The notes under the pieces are model-generated. The model saw nothing but the letters and a program-made list of their open reading frames with translations, was not told the DNA's origin and searched no databases. Positions 24,252-32,880 of a stretch of DNA of 64,000 nt are shown here, in pieces. The stretch is from JAWLCA01 sp041687395 (GTDB lineage: Bacteria; Pseudomonadota; Alphaproteobacteria; Rhodobacterales; Rhodobacteraceae): positions 34,596 through 98,595 of the forward strand of contig JAWLCA010000017.1 in the NCBI GenBank assembly GCA_041687395.1, read 5' to 3'. Position 1 is the stretch's first letter; each line of letters starts with the position of its first letter. The position numbers and the translations under genes were made by a program.

Positions 24252-25435
24252 TGTTCGAGACGCTGAAAGCCCCGGCGCCGGACAAGATCATCCGCCTTAT
24301 GCAGGCGTTCCGCGAGGATGCCCGAGTCGGCAAGATCGACCTTGGCGTCGGAGTCTACCGCAACCCCGCCGGCCAGACCCCGGTGATGCGCGCGGTGAAG
24401 GCGGCCGAGCAGCGGATCTGGGAAGAGCAGGACACGAAGGCCTATGTCGCGTTGGCGGGCGATGCGGGCTTTCACACCGCGATGCGCGACCTGATCCTGG
24501 GCGATGCGGTTTCCCCGGACCGTCTGGCCTATGCCGCAACGCCGGGCGGAACGGGTGCGGTGCGGCAGGTGTTGGAACTCGTGAAGTTGGTGCGCCCCGA
24601 CGCGACCGTCTGGCTGCCGCAACCCACCTGGCCCAACCATCCTGCGATCGTGCAGACGCTGGGGCTGAAGCAGCGCGACTACCGCTATTACGACTTTGAC
24701 AGCGGCGCTCTAGACCGTGAGGGGATGATGGCCGATCTGGCGCAGGTCGCTGCGGGGGATCTGGTGCTGCTGCACGGCTGTTGCCACAATCCGACCGGGG
24801 CCGACCTCGACCTGTCGGACTGGGACCGTCTGGCCGACCTGCTTGTCGCACGTGGGGCGACGCCGTTCATCGACGTTGCCTATCAGGGCTTCGGTGCGGG
24901 GCTGGACGAAGATGCGGCGGGGCTGCGCCGACTGGCGTCAAGGGTGCCCGAGGCCCTAATCGCGGCCTCCTGCTCAAAGAACTTCGGTCTTTATCGTGAC
25001 CGGGTGGGCATCGTGATCGCGCTGACCGAAAACGCGGACCGACAGGCGGCGATGCAAGGCACGCTCTCGTGGCTCAACCGGCAGAACTTTGCCTTTCCGC
25101 CCGACCACGGGGCGCGTGTGGTCCAGACGATCATGGCCGATGACGAACTGCGGGCAGACTGGCGGGCCGAGCTGGAAGAGATGCGGCAGGGCATGGCCAT
25201 AAACCGTCAGGCATTGGCGGGCGCGCTGCGGGAGGCCACGCGTTCCGACCGTTTCGGGTTCCTTGCCCAACATCGCGGCATGTTCTCTCTGCTCGGCCTG
25301 TCCGGGGCAGAGGTGGAGCGGCTGCGGGCCGAGCACGCGATCTACCTGATCGACGACAGCCGGATGAACATAGCCGGACTGACCGAGGCGACGATTCCGG
25401 TGGTGGCCGAGGCGGTGGCGCAGATCGCCCACTAG
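24251..25435 (+). CDS. Aromatic amino acid aminotransferase (TyrB/AspC family)
   Basis: The 394-residue fold-type I aminotransferase shows CHNPTG (178-183), Asp208, the PLP Lys243 in SCSKNFGLYRDRVG and the substrate-carboxylate Arg in the late SRMNIAGL. It follows the class-I aspartate/aromatic branch, opening FETLKAPAPDKI. It probably transaminates tyrosine, phenylalanine or aspartate with 2-oxoglutarate. It is coupled to sseA, which may use the product of cysteine transamination. Its stop TAG shares CTAG with the convergent stop. Confidence 0.88.
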   Translation: MFETLKAPAPDKIIRLMQAFREDARVGKIDLGVGVYRNPAGQTPVMRAVKAAEQRIWEEQDTKAYVALAGDAGFHTAMRDLILGDAVSPDRLAYAATPGGTGAVRQVLELVKLVRPDATVWLPQPTWPNHPAIVQTLGLKQRDYRYYDFDSGALDREGMMADLAQVAAGDLVLLHGCCHNPTGADLDLSDWDRLADLLVARGATPFIDVAYQGFGAGLDEDAAGLRRLASRVPEALIAASCSKNFGLYRDRVGIVIALTENADRQAAMQGTLSWLNRQNFAFPPDHGARVVQTIMADDELRADWRAELEEMRQGMAINRQALAGALREATRSDRFGFLAQHRGMFSLLGLSGAEVERLRAEHAIYLIDDSRMNIAGLTEATIPVVAEAVAQIAH

Positions 25436-26085
25436 CGCGCCGCCTCTCGGTTTTCCAGGAATCGATTGAGCAGGGTGACCTGTGTTTCGCGGACTCGCGG
25501 GACGGCGATCGTCTGTTCCACCTTGCCGAAGCTTTCCGTCATGATGACCGCGCCGGGATCGCCCGCAATGCGGCGTTCCAGCGTCTGGCGAACGCCCGCA
25601 ACCAGGTCCGCCTCGCCGGCCAGAAACCGCCTTACCGCCTCGGGCCCCGAACACGAGGAGAGGATGGTTGCACGCTTCATCATCGCCCGCAGCGGCCCGT
25701 CGAAGGCCGCGCCGGTGACCGACAGGATCGAGATCTCGGGTCGATCTGCCTCTGATGGCGTGGTGACCGTGCCCCCCGGCCGGTGGGCGAATGTTGCCTC
25801 GATCGTCAGGTAGGGGCGCGAACAGGCCACCAGATGGCTGCGCGCCGGGTCATTGGCCAGAAACCCGATATCCCAGCGATCCTCTGCCGCCGCCTTGGCC
25901 AGATCGAGCGCGGCGGTGAAGACAACGAACTCAAGTTCGAGGCCCGCCGCCTCTGCCAGCGCGCGCGCGAAGTCAGGCGCAGGGCCGGTCAGGCGGCCGT
26001 CGTCGTCACGCGCCAGCGCGCTGTTGCCGACGTTGATCCCGGCGCGCAGAGTGCCGTTTCGTCCCAAGGATTTCAGCGCTTCCAT
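25432..26085 (-). CDS. Family 3 solute-binding-like protein without signal peptide
   Basis: The 217-residue protein matches a type 3 (amino-acid type) periplasmic binding fold: GTLRAGINVGN at residues 11-21, FARALAEAAGLELEFV and DIGFLANDPARS. It starts MEALKSLGRNGT with no signal peptide, lipobox or hydrophobic N-terminus, so it should be cytosolic. The first 13 bases overlap the end of the aldolase gene upstream on the same strand, so it is coupled to it. No permease is nearby. It could be a ligand sensor, an enzyme-associated binding protein, or a relic that lost its leader. Confidence 0.75.
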   Translation of the reverse strand: MEALKSLGRNGTLRAGINVGNSALARDDDGRLTGPAPDFARALAEAAGLELEFVVFTAALDLAKAAAEDRWDIGFLANDPARSHLVACSRPYLTIEATFAHRPGGTVTTPSEADRPEISILSVTGAAFDGPLRAMMKRATILSSCSGPEAVRRFLAGEADLVAGVRQTLERRIAGDPGAVIMTESFGKVEQTIAVPRVRETQVTLLNRFLENREAAR

Positions 26086-26837
26086 TTCGCAGCCAACTCC
26101 CGTGCCCCGCGCAGCAGGACGGCGGTGTCGATGTCCACCGCCGTGAAGGTCGTGCCGGCCGAAATTGCCTGTTCAAGGAAATCCGGGTTGAGCGAAAGGA
26201 TGCCTGCCGCCTTGCCGGTTGCCACGATGCGGGCGATACCGTCCAGAATGGCTGTGCAGACCTCGGGCGCGTCAAGATTGCCGGGATGGCCCATGGAGGC
26301 TGCCAGATCGGCCGGGCCGATGAAAAGGCCGTCCACGCCCTCGACCGCGGCAATTTCTTCGATGTTCCTCAGCGCCTCGGCGGTTTCGACCTGCACCAGC
26401 AGGCAGATCTCGTCGTTCGCGATCGCTGTGTAATTCGCAACCAGCCCGTAGCGATTCGCGCGGGTGTGCCCGGCCACCCCGCGAAGCCCCTGCGGGGGAT
26501 ATCGAACGGCCGCAACCGCGCGCGCGGCCTCTTCCGCCGTCTGGACATAGGGAACAAGGATCGTCTGCGCCCCGGCATCGAGCAGTCGCTTGATTTCGAC
26601 CGCATCATTCCAGCCCGGTCGCACGATCGGATGAGTGGGATAGGGGGCGGCCGCTTGAAGCATCGCGCGGACCGTCGGCAGGTCGATGATCGCATGTTCG
26701 GTATCGATCACCATCCAGTCGAAGCCGCAGCCCGCCAGTGCCTCTGCGTGACCCGAGTCCGGTATCGTGCACCAGATGCCGATCTGTTGCCGTCCCGACG
26801 CTAACGCTGCCTTGAACGTGTTTTTCGGAAGTTGCAT
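26073..26837 (-). CDS. HpcH/HpaI family class II aldolase
   Basis: The 254-residue protein is a metal-dependent pyruvate aldolase of the HpcH/HpaI family. Visible motifs are WCTIPD, WMVIDTEH with Asp45-Glu47-His48 (the catalytic His), QVETAEALRN and GLFIGPADLAAS with the metal-binding Glu/Asp pair. It cleaves 4-hydroxy-2-oxo acids to pyruvate and an aldehyde, or 2-keto-3-deoxy-sugar acids. It is the first gene of a two-gene unit with the binding-like protein. The substrate is not determinable. Confidence 0.87.
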   Translation of the reverse strand: MQLPKNTFKAALASGRQQIGIWCTIPDSGHAEALAGCGFDWMVIDTEHAIIDLPTVRAMLQAAAPYPTHPIVRPGWNDAVEIKRLLDAGAQTILVPYVQTAEEAARAVAAVRYPPQGLRGVAGHTRANRYGLVANYTAIANDEICLLVQVETAEALRNIEEIAAVEGVDGLFIGPADLAASMGHPGNLDAPEVCTAILDGIARIVATGKAAGILSLNPDFLEQAISAGTTFTAVDIDTAVLLRGARELAAKWKR

Positions 26838-27208
26838 CCATCACCCCCCTCTTGAACTGGCCATTGCGCCAATGCCGGTGTTCCCTGAACGCATGCAAGC
26901 TAAGGGTCCGCGCAAGGAAACGCCATGCCGCACGCGCCGTATCCCTCCGCAATCGGTTGCATCTCTCTCCAAGGGTAGTGCGCTGTCTTGTCCCGGTTCG
27001 CGGCGGTGTCCCTGGACACATGCCCAAGCTAGCGCGACTGCTGGAAGTCGCGCGGTTCGGTTCCATCAAATTTTTCCCACTATCGGGTGCCGTCCCGCGA
27101 CCCGTCGGAAGTCACTTAACCAAGTGTTCTGTTTTGACCGGTTACCGCTTCTGAACATCCCGCGCGGCCTTCCTGCGAGGTCTGATTCGTCAATTCGAGA
27201 GGAGTGTC
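26838..27208. promoter_or_regulatory. Divergent intergenic region with dyads ahead of the ABC cluster
   Basis: No gene is seen in these 371 bases. Three dyads stand out: GTGTCC-CT-GGACAC (27006-27019), a stem of GCGCGACT (27032-27039) with AGTCGCGC (27046-27053) around a 6-base loop, and CACTT-AACC-AAGTG (27113-27126). A TTGACC at 27134-27139 could be a -35 element. The clustering suggests regulation of the ABC cluster; function is inferred. Confidence 0.4.
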
Positions 27209-27268
27209 ATGACCGGCGATGACAGGGGCACAGACGGCAGGTTCGATGCTTCGGTGGTCAGGGCGTGA
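27209..27268 (+). CDS. 19-codon leader ORF coupled to the ABC transporter gene
   Basis: An ATG at 27209 follows a strong AGAGGAG site and encodes MTGDDRGTDGRFDASVVRA, ending in a TGA at 27266-27268 that overlaps the GTG start of the next gene at 27265. The peptide is hydrophilic, without a leader or double-glycine motif. The likeliest role is translational coupling or attenuation of the GTG-started transporter. That it is a secreted peptide substrate is possible but unsupported. Confidence 0.5.
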   Translation: MTGDDRGTDGRFDASVVRA

Positions 27269-29004
27269 CGGCCATGCGCAGCGTGTTTGCTTCGGTCCGT
27301 GGCTCTCGACACGAGCGCCAATTGCCACGACTGCGGCTCTCACTGGGCCGGGCGGCACTGATTGTCCTCGCCACGCTCGCAGTCAACGGCATCTGGCTCG
27401 GGCTCGCGCTAATTCTCGTGCAGCTTTTCGATAGCGTCGTCCCGCAGAAGGCGGTGCCGACCCTGCTGCAACTCACCGGCCTGTCCGTCATGGGTCTGCT
27501 GCTGGTGGCCGCGTTGAGCTACCTGCGCGCGACGGCTGTCATTTGGCAACAAGCGCGTCAGAATCATCGCTCCGCAGAGGGTAACTTCGCCAGCCACCCC
27601 TCAGGCGCGCCGATGCCCGTGGCGGAAACCCATGTCTCGCAATTCGACAGGATCGCCACACCGGAAGCGCCGGGCGCGGCCGACTGGTTGCGCGTTGCCG
27701 TCGAGCTTCCGTTTGCGGTGGTCTTCCTTTGGCTCGTCCACGCGTTTGCCGGCTGGATTGTCGCGATCCCGGTCGCTTTCGGAACTGGGCTGCTGATGCT
27801 TGCCGCGGCGCGCGCCCGAAGCGTGCGCAAGGCGCCGCAAGAGGGGGCAACGCATGAGGCGTGCCGGACAGCTTTCGTGATCGAAACGCTGGGCCGGATC
27901 AACGCGATCAAGGCGGGTGCGCTTGAGGCGCCCATGATGCGGCGGTTCGAGCGGTTGATCGCAACCGCCGCCCCATCGGATTCGGCAGGACCGCGAGAGG
28001 CCGCAATAGATGAACTGTTGCGCTGCCTGACAATGCGCGCGGGCATTGTCGGCGTCGCACTGGCAGGAAGCCACGGTCTTGCCCTAGGGACGGTAACCCC
28101 AGGCGCACTAGCTGCCTGTCTCTTGCTGACTTTCCACGTCACGACCCTTCTCGATCATGCGAAACAGATCTGGGTCGCCTGGGTGCGCGCAGGGGTGAGG
28201 GGCGAAAGCCCTGCTGACGCAGCGGACCAGGCATCCCCGAATCGACCCCCGGCGATCCTTCGGCAGCCGCTGCGCGGAGACATCGCGCTGCAGGGGGTCA
28301 CGATCCGAAATGCCCCGGATCAGCCGCCCTTGCTTGACCAAGTGTGGATGACCGTTCCGGCAGGAGCAATGATCGGTATCACCGGCGCGGCGGGCAGCGG
28401 CAAGACCGCCCTGTTGATGGCAATCGCCGGCCAACTGCGTCCCGAAACGGGGCGCGTTCTGCTGGACGGCAAGCATGATCCGGCAGCGATATGCAGCGAC
28501 GATCTGCTGCAGCAGGTTGTCTATGTTCCAAGCCGTGCGCCGATCTACGCGGGCACCCTGCTTGAGAACATCACCATGTTCGCAGAAGCGTCCGCCATGA
28601 GTCCGGCGCGCAACCGTGATCGCGCCCATGACCTTGCCGAACGGCTTGGTCTCGCACCTCTGGCTGGGTGCCTGCCCAATGGGTTCAATACATTGATCGG
28701 CCCCGGGACGGCCTATTCGCTGCCCGACGGTCTTGCACAGCGCGTTGCGCTCGCACGCGCCTTTCATGCCGCGCCCCGCATCCTGCTTTTCGATGCGGCG
28801 AACACGGCGCTTGATGCAGAAGGGGATGCGATGGTGCGCCGTCTGCTGGACGAGGAACGGGGCACTTGCACGATGCTGATCGTCTCGCAGCGTCCATCGC
28901 TTCTCAGGCTGGCGGATGAGGTCTACGCGCTTTCCGGCCAGATGATCCGCGCGACCAACGGGCCTGATATCGACGTTGCCACCATCCCGGGGGCCTGCGC
29001 ATGA
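27265..29004 (+). CDS. Half ABC transporter with degenerate ATPase (type I secretion-like, subunit A)
   Basis: The 579-residue protein has an exporter membrane domain (spans near 29-54, 68-92, 147-183, 255-292) and an ATPase domain (about 335-570). The membrane part recalls PrtD/LapB-type secretion ATPases (LVQLFDSVVPQKAVPTL). Walker A, GAAGSGKTA (374-382), is intact. However, the Q-loop Gln is Ser423, the signature reads LPDGL instead of LSGGQ, the Walker B catalytic Glu is Ala511 (ILLFDAANT), and the H-loop His is Gln542 (VSQRPS). It can probably bind but not hydrolyse ATP. The GTG start is coupled to the leader ORF; the stop overlaps the partner (ATGA). Confidence 0.85.
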   Translation: MTAMRSVFASVRGSRHERQLPRLRLSLGRAALIVLATLAVNGIWLGLALILVQLFDSVVPQKAVPTLLQLTGLSVMGLLLVAALSYLRATAVIWQQARQNHRSAEGNFASHPSGAPMPVAETHVSQFDRIATPEAPGAADWLRVAVELPFAVVFLWLVHAFAGWIVAIPVAFGTGLLMLAAARARSVRKAPQEGATHEACRTAFVIETLGRINAIKAGALEAPMMRRFERLIATAAPSDSAGPREAAIDELLRCLTMRAGIVGVALAGSHGLALGTVTPGALAACLLLTFHVTTLLDHAKQIWVAWVRAGVRGESPADAADQASPNRPPAILRQPLRGDIALQGVTIRNAPDQPPLLDQVWMTVPAGAMIGITGAAGSGKTALLMAIAGQLRPETGRVLLDGKHDPAAICSDDLLQQVVYVPSRAPIYAGTLLENITMFAEASAMSPARNRDRAHDLAERLGLAPLAGCLPNGFNTLIGPGTAYSLPDGLAQRVALARAFHAAPRILLFDAANTALDAEGDAMVRRLLDEERGTCTMLIVSQRPSLLRLADEVYALSGQMIRATNGPDIDVATIPGACA

Positions 29005-31187
29005 CGGTAGCAGCAAGAATTTCGCGGCTGTCCCGGGTTGCGCTGTCCCCATCGCCTGTATTCGCCGTGCACGGTCGCCGGCAGATCTGGTCCACTGAGC
29101 TTCACCGCTCCGGTCTTGTCGGCGACGACGAACTCACGCGGTGTCTGTTGCCCCTGCTCGATGCCCTGGGCTGGGAGGGCGACCCGCGGCAAATCGCGGA
29201 GGCCCTTCCGCACCTGGCCGAGCAGATGAGCATCGCGCAGTTCCGCGACGTGATGGCGTTGCTTGGATACGACAGCATCTTGATGCCTCGCTTGCGGTGC
29301 GACCGGATCGACCGGCAACTGCTTCCGGCTCTCGTGTTGGCAGATGACGGGCGGGTTCTGGTCATCTGCGCGCCGGATGCGGAAGGGCGAACGATCGTGC
29401 GAAATCCGGCGCGCGGTACCGAGGGCCTCGATGATCTGCAGCGGTTGCGCGGAAAGGTCTGCGTCTTTCGCGCCCACAACGGCCCCACTGCCGCGGAGCG
29501 GGCCGCACTCGCCGGGCGCTGGTCGGCTGATCTTCTGAAGGGTTTCCGGGGGGCACTGCTGCGTGCCGCCGCAATCGGAGGAGCGGCATCGCTCATGGCC
29601 CTTGCCGCGTTCTTGCTGGTCATGCTGGCCGTCGACGCCAGCCTTTCGTCGGCACCACAGGCTCCGCCGGTCCTGCTGTCGCTCATGGCCTCTGGCGCGA
29701 TCATGGCCGAGGGAGTCCTGAGATACCTCCGCGCGCGGATGCTTTTCCGACTTGGGGACCAGTTGTCGGCCAGGGCTGCAACAGGAATCTTCCGGCACTT
29801 GCTACATCTGCCCCTCTCGACCACTGACCGCCTGCGTCTTGGCGCCAAGCTGCAACGTCTGAGCGTGGCCAGAATGTTGCAGAATGCCGTTTCCGGCCCT
29901 CTGTTCTCGCGCATCCTGGAACTGCCCATTGCTGTCGTGGTCGTGGGGGTGATCGTCTTTCTGGGTGGCTGGATCGCATTGGTGCCAGTGACCTGCGTCC
30001 TGCTGCTGTCCACCGGCGCCTTGTTCTTTCTTCCGGCCATCCGACGCGCGTCCGATGATGCCGCGCGGGTCAAGCTCGAGGAGCAGGATTTCGTTTGCGA
30101 AGCAGCGCTTCGTCACGATCATATCCGGCTGTCGGCTTCACAACAGAGGTGGCGGGCGCGGCTCCGCGAGCTTTCGGGCGCGGCATCGTTCGCGCAGTTC
30201 GATGTCGAGATGTGGTCGACACGGGCAGGGGCCGTGGCTCAGGCGGCCGTCCTGCTTGCCGGCACGGCAGTGGTCGCGTTCGGCGCCGTCATGGTTATGG
30301 AGGGCGCGCTTTCGCCGGGGGCCTTCGTTGCCGTCGTCCTTCTCACGTGGTGGACGCTTGCCGTGTTTCGGGCTGCATTTGCCCGTCTCAGCGACTTTGT
30401 CGAATTGCGCGCGGCACTGGCCGAAGTCGATCAGGCAATGACGGTGCCAGCGGAAGAGGACGCGCGCGCCCGCCAGAAAGACGTTCCTCCCGTGCGCACC
30501 GGCCGGCTGACCTTTGCGCGGCTGTCCTTCAGGCACGCGCCCGATCTTGAGCCTGCCATCGTGGGCCTGAACGCCGAGATCGCGGCGGGCGAGATCGTAG
30601 CCCTGACCGGACCGAACGGGGCCGGCAAGTCCAGCCTGTTGAAAATGGTCCTCGGACTGTATCAGCCACAGGCGGGCAGCCTGCTGATCGACGGGGTGGA
30701 TATTCGCCAGCACCCGGCGATCACGTTGCGTCAGGTGATCGGTTTCGTGCCACAGGAGTTCGAACTGTTCTACGGAACGATCCGACAGAATTTGCTTCTG
30801 GCGATGCCGACTGCGAGTGACGCTGAAATCGAGCAGGCCGCGCGCCGGGCGGGCGTGCATGCCGCGATCAAGCGGTGGCCGGATGGCTACGATCATCGTG
30901 TCGGAGATGCGAAGAGCGGTCTGGTTCCTGCGACCGTAAAAAACGGACTGGCTCTGACTGCGGCCTATCTGCGCGCGCCGCGCCTGCTGCTGCTGGACGA
31001 GGCGATCGACAATCTGGACGACAGCATGACAGAGGCGCTCTATGCCGAGCTTGAGCGGCTTCGCGGCCGGACAACCGTGCTGATGGTCACGCATCGCCCA
31101 TCGACCATGCGTCGGGCTGACCGCCTGTTCGTGATTCAGGACGGCATGATCGTTAAGCGCGGGCCACCGTCAGAGCTTCTGGATTGA
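29001..31187 (+). CDS. Half ABC transporter with N-terminal peptidase-like domain (type I secretion-like, subunit B)
   Basis: The 728-residue protein has an N-terminal region (about 40-160) with the layout of the inactive C39-like domain of RTX-type secretion ATPases but no catalytic Cys/His pair, then an exporter membrane domain (about 185-470) and an ATPase domain (about 500-728). Walker A GPNGAGKSS (537-545), Q585, Walker B LLLLDE with Glu667 and H-loop His698 are intact. The signature LSGGQ is missing, with VPATVKNG in its place (642-649). It pairs naturally with subunit A, which lacks the catalytic Glu and His. Substrate unknown; no TolC-like gene is present in the window. Confidence 0.85.
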   Translation: MTVAARISRLSRVALSPSPVFAVHGRRQIWSTELHRSGLVGDDELTRCLLPLLDALGWEGDPRQIAEALPHLAEQMSIAQFRDVMALLGYDSILMPRLRCDRIDRQLLPALVLADDGRVLVICAPDAEGRTIVRNPARGTEGLDDLQRLRGKVCVFRAHNGPTAAERAALAGRWSADLLKGFRGALLRAAAIGGAASLMALAAFLLVMLAVDASLSSAPQAPPVLLSLMASGAIMAEGVLRYLRARMLFRLGDQLSARAATGIFRHLLHLPLSTTDRLRLGAKLQRLSVARMLQNAVSGPLFSRILELPIAVVVVGVIVFLGGWIALVPVTCVLLLSTGALFFLPAIRRASDDAARVKLEEQDFVCEAALRHDHIRLSASQQRWRARLRELSGAASFAQFDVEMWSTRAGAVAQAAVLLAGTAVVAFGAVMVMEGALSPGAFVAVVLLTWWTLAVFRAAFARLSDFVELRAALAEVDQAMTVPAEEDARARQKDVPPVRTGRLTFARLSFRHAPDLEPAIVGLNAEIAAGEIVALTGPNGAGKSSLLKMVLGLYQPQAGSLLIDGVDIRQHPAITLRQVIGFVPQEFELFYGTIRQNLLLAMPTASDAEIEQAARRAGVHAAIKRWPDGYDHRVGDAKSGLVPATVKNGLALTAAYLRAPRLLLLDEAIDNLDDSMTEALYAELERLRGRTTVLMVTHRPSTMRRADRLFVIQDGMIVKRGPPSELLD

Positions 31188-31224
31188 GGGCGGGCAGGAT
31201 GAAACATGACGCGGGAGAGCCCTC

Positions 31225-31923
31225 ATGATGTCGATCACCAGCAAGGTGCCATTCCGCATCCCGAACCTAGGGTGCAGTCGGCGGTTGCGCATGGCCGACC
31301 GTTTCCTGAGTGCGGCCCGGCGGCTTGAAGACGATCTGGACCCCTTGGTGCAGGGGTGGGTACAACTCTTTGCGCTGATGCTCTTTCTTGGCGCGGCATG
31401 CCTTGGTTTGCTGCTGCCGGTGCCGATCGTGGCGCAGGCGACCACCATGATCGTGAGCGAAGGGGCTTCACGCGATCGGGCGCCTGATGTCGGCAAGGAC
31501 CCTTTGCAGCAGACGGGTCGGTCAGGGGAACGCGCGGTTATGGCGCCGATCGTTTCGTTGCCCCCTGATCTTCGACTGAAGTTCGTGCTTCCGGAGCAGG
31601 CTCTGCTTCTGGCTGGTGTGGATGGCAACATTGCCATTCAACTCACCGCGCCGGATCTGGGCGAGGCCGTGACCGTTCAGGCCCAAGTCATCGAAATCGG
31701 CGAGCACGGTCCGGCGCAGGGCCTGAGTCAGTCTCAACGGACGGGGGTTCTGTCACTCGGGGGCGCTTCCGAACTGCCAGCGTCTGTGGTCGCCATGTTT
31801 TCCGGCGGCACCAAGGGGGTTCAGGTGACGTTCGCCACTGTGAGCCTTCTGGATTTCATGATGCAGCCACTCCTGCAAGCCGTCAATCCGCCCGCGGTTG
31901 GCCGCAAGGGCGGTGCGGCATGA
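31225..31923 (+). CDS. Single-span periplasmic protein, mini membrane-fusion-like
   Basis: The 232-residue protein has a cytoplasmic basic N-terminus (1-44), one membrane span (about 46-70, LFALMLFLGAACLGLLLPVP) and a periplasmic domain of about 160 residues. Topology and position recall the HlyD/LapC adaptors of type I secretion, but the long coiled-coil hairpin is absent; only a beta-rich segment (about 105-210) remains. GGGAGA at 31213-31218 supports the start at 31225 or 31228. It is coupled to the lipoprotein gene (ATGA). It may be a reduced adaptor or a different envelope partner of the ABC pair. Confidence 0.6.
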   Translation: MMSITSKVPFRIPNLGCSRRLRMADRFLSAARRLEDDLDPLVQGWVQLFALMLFLGAACLGLLLPVPIVAQATTMIVSEGASRDRAPDVGKDPLQQTGRSGERAVMAPIVSLPPDLRLKFVLPEQALLLAGVDGNIAIQLTAPDLGEAVTVQAQVIEIGEHGPAQGLSQSQRTGVLSLGGASELPASVVAMFSGGTKGVQVTFATVSLLDFMMQPLLQAVNPPAVGRKGGAA

Positions 31924-32240
31924 ACCTCTGCTTGCGGCTTCTCTTCGGTCCATGTCTGGGGGTCTCGCTGGTCGGCTGCGGTCAGACGAGCGACGCGCCG
32001 TTGACCGTTGGCGCCGGCGCACTGGGGGGCTTCGAGAGGGCGGAGCTGGTCTGCAAGGCGCAGGCCGAGGCGCAGGGATATGTTGTCGAAGGTGTGCAAT
32101 TCACCCAGTCCAGCGTCCAAGGCGGCGGACGGATCACTGGGGCCGAGACTTTGCTCATCGTGCACAGTGCCAATCGGATTCATCCACTGCGATGCGCCTT
32201 CACCTATCGGACAGGCGCCGCCCAGCTGTCCATGGTGTAG
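31920..32240 (+). CDS. Small lipoprotein of the ABC cluster
   Basis: The 106-residue protein has a type II signal with lipobox LVGC, giving a lipid-modified Cys20. The mature part of about 86 residues contains two Cys (in LVCKAQAEAQG and LRCAFTYR) that may form a disulfide. The ATG overlaps the preceding stop. No homologue is recognised. By position it could be the outer-membrane or periplasmic partner of the transporter. Its 3' end lies about 36 bases from where a broken FAD-oxidase gene begins on the other strand. Confidence 0.65.
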   Translation: MNLCLRLLFGPCLGVSLVGCGQTSDAPLTVGAGALGGFERAELVCKAQAEAQGYVVEGVQFTQSSVQGGGRITGAETLLIVHSANRIHPLRCAFTYRTGAAQLSMV

Positions 32241-32275
32241 GCTTCTGGCGCGGTACCCGTGAATGGCACCAGCTT

Positions 32276-32880
32276 GCCCAGCGTCCCCTCGGCCCCGACG
32301 AAATGGGCCGTCAGATCATACCCGATTAAGGATTTGGGTGCTGCTGTTCCGATCTGGATGACGCGGCCGTCAGCCAGCACCACTTCCAGCGCCCGCACGT
32401 TGTCGGGCATCGTCCCGTAGCGCACCGCCGTCGTCCCGCTGGCGCGGGTCGAGGCCATACCGCCGATGCTGGCGTTGGCGCCTGGGTCGACTGGAAAAAA
32501 AAGGCCGGTCGCGCGCAGTTCCTGGTTCAGCGCCTCGCGCGTCACACCGGGTTGGACGTGGACGAGCATGTCTTCTGCGCGAACTTCCAGCACGCGATTC
32601 ATGCGCGAGAAATCCACTACGACACCGCCTTGAACCGCACGCGCGTGCCCTTCGAGCGAGGTGCCGGCCCCCCAGCCAACCATGGGGGGCCATGGTGCGA
32701 ACAGATACGCGCTAGGGAAGAGACCTCTTCGGTGGATACCGGGTAGGCCACGGCGTCGGGCGGGCAGGGGGCGAAATAGGACTCGTTCCGCCCATGCAGC
32801 CAAAGATCGGAGGGCGACTGGCTGAGCCGATCCCCAAGCAGCGTCGCAAGCGCCTCGAAGGTTTGCCGTACGATAGTCAT
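32276..32880 (-). pseudogene. Truncated, frameshifted FAD-linked oxidase (GlcD-like) remnant
   Basis: The remnant starts with the ATG at 32880 overlapping the glpK stop and encodes MTIVRQTFEALATLLGD and onward to ARICSHHG. A one-base loss at the G run 32684-32689 (C run on the coding strand) then shifts the frame; the next frame continues with the FAD-binding FAD_PCMH pattern (MVGWGAGTSLEGHA, PVDPGANASIGGM, GAEGTLG). Recognisable sequence stops near 32276, at the conserved EGTLG, so the second half of an approximately 460-residue enzyme is gone. The gene is dead twice over. The break marks the edge of the ABC cluster. Confidence 0.82.

Noticed and set aside
31225..31923. Full HlyD-type membrane fusion protein
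   Set aside because: Length and lack of a coiled-coil hairpin do not fit; only topology and context are similar.
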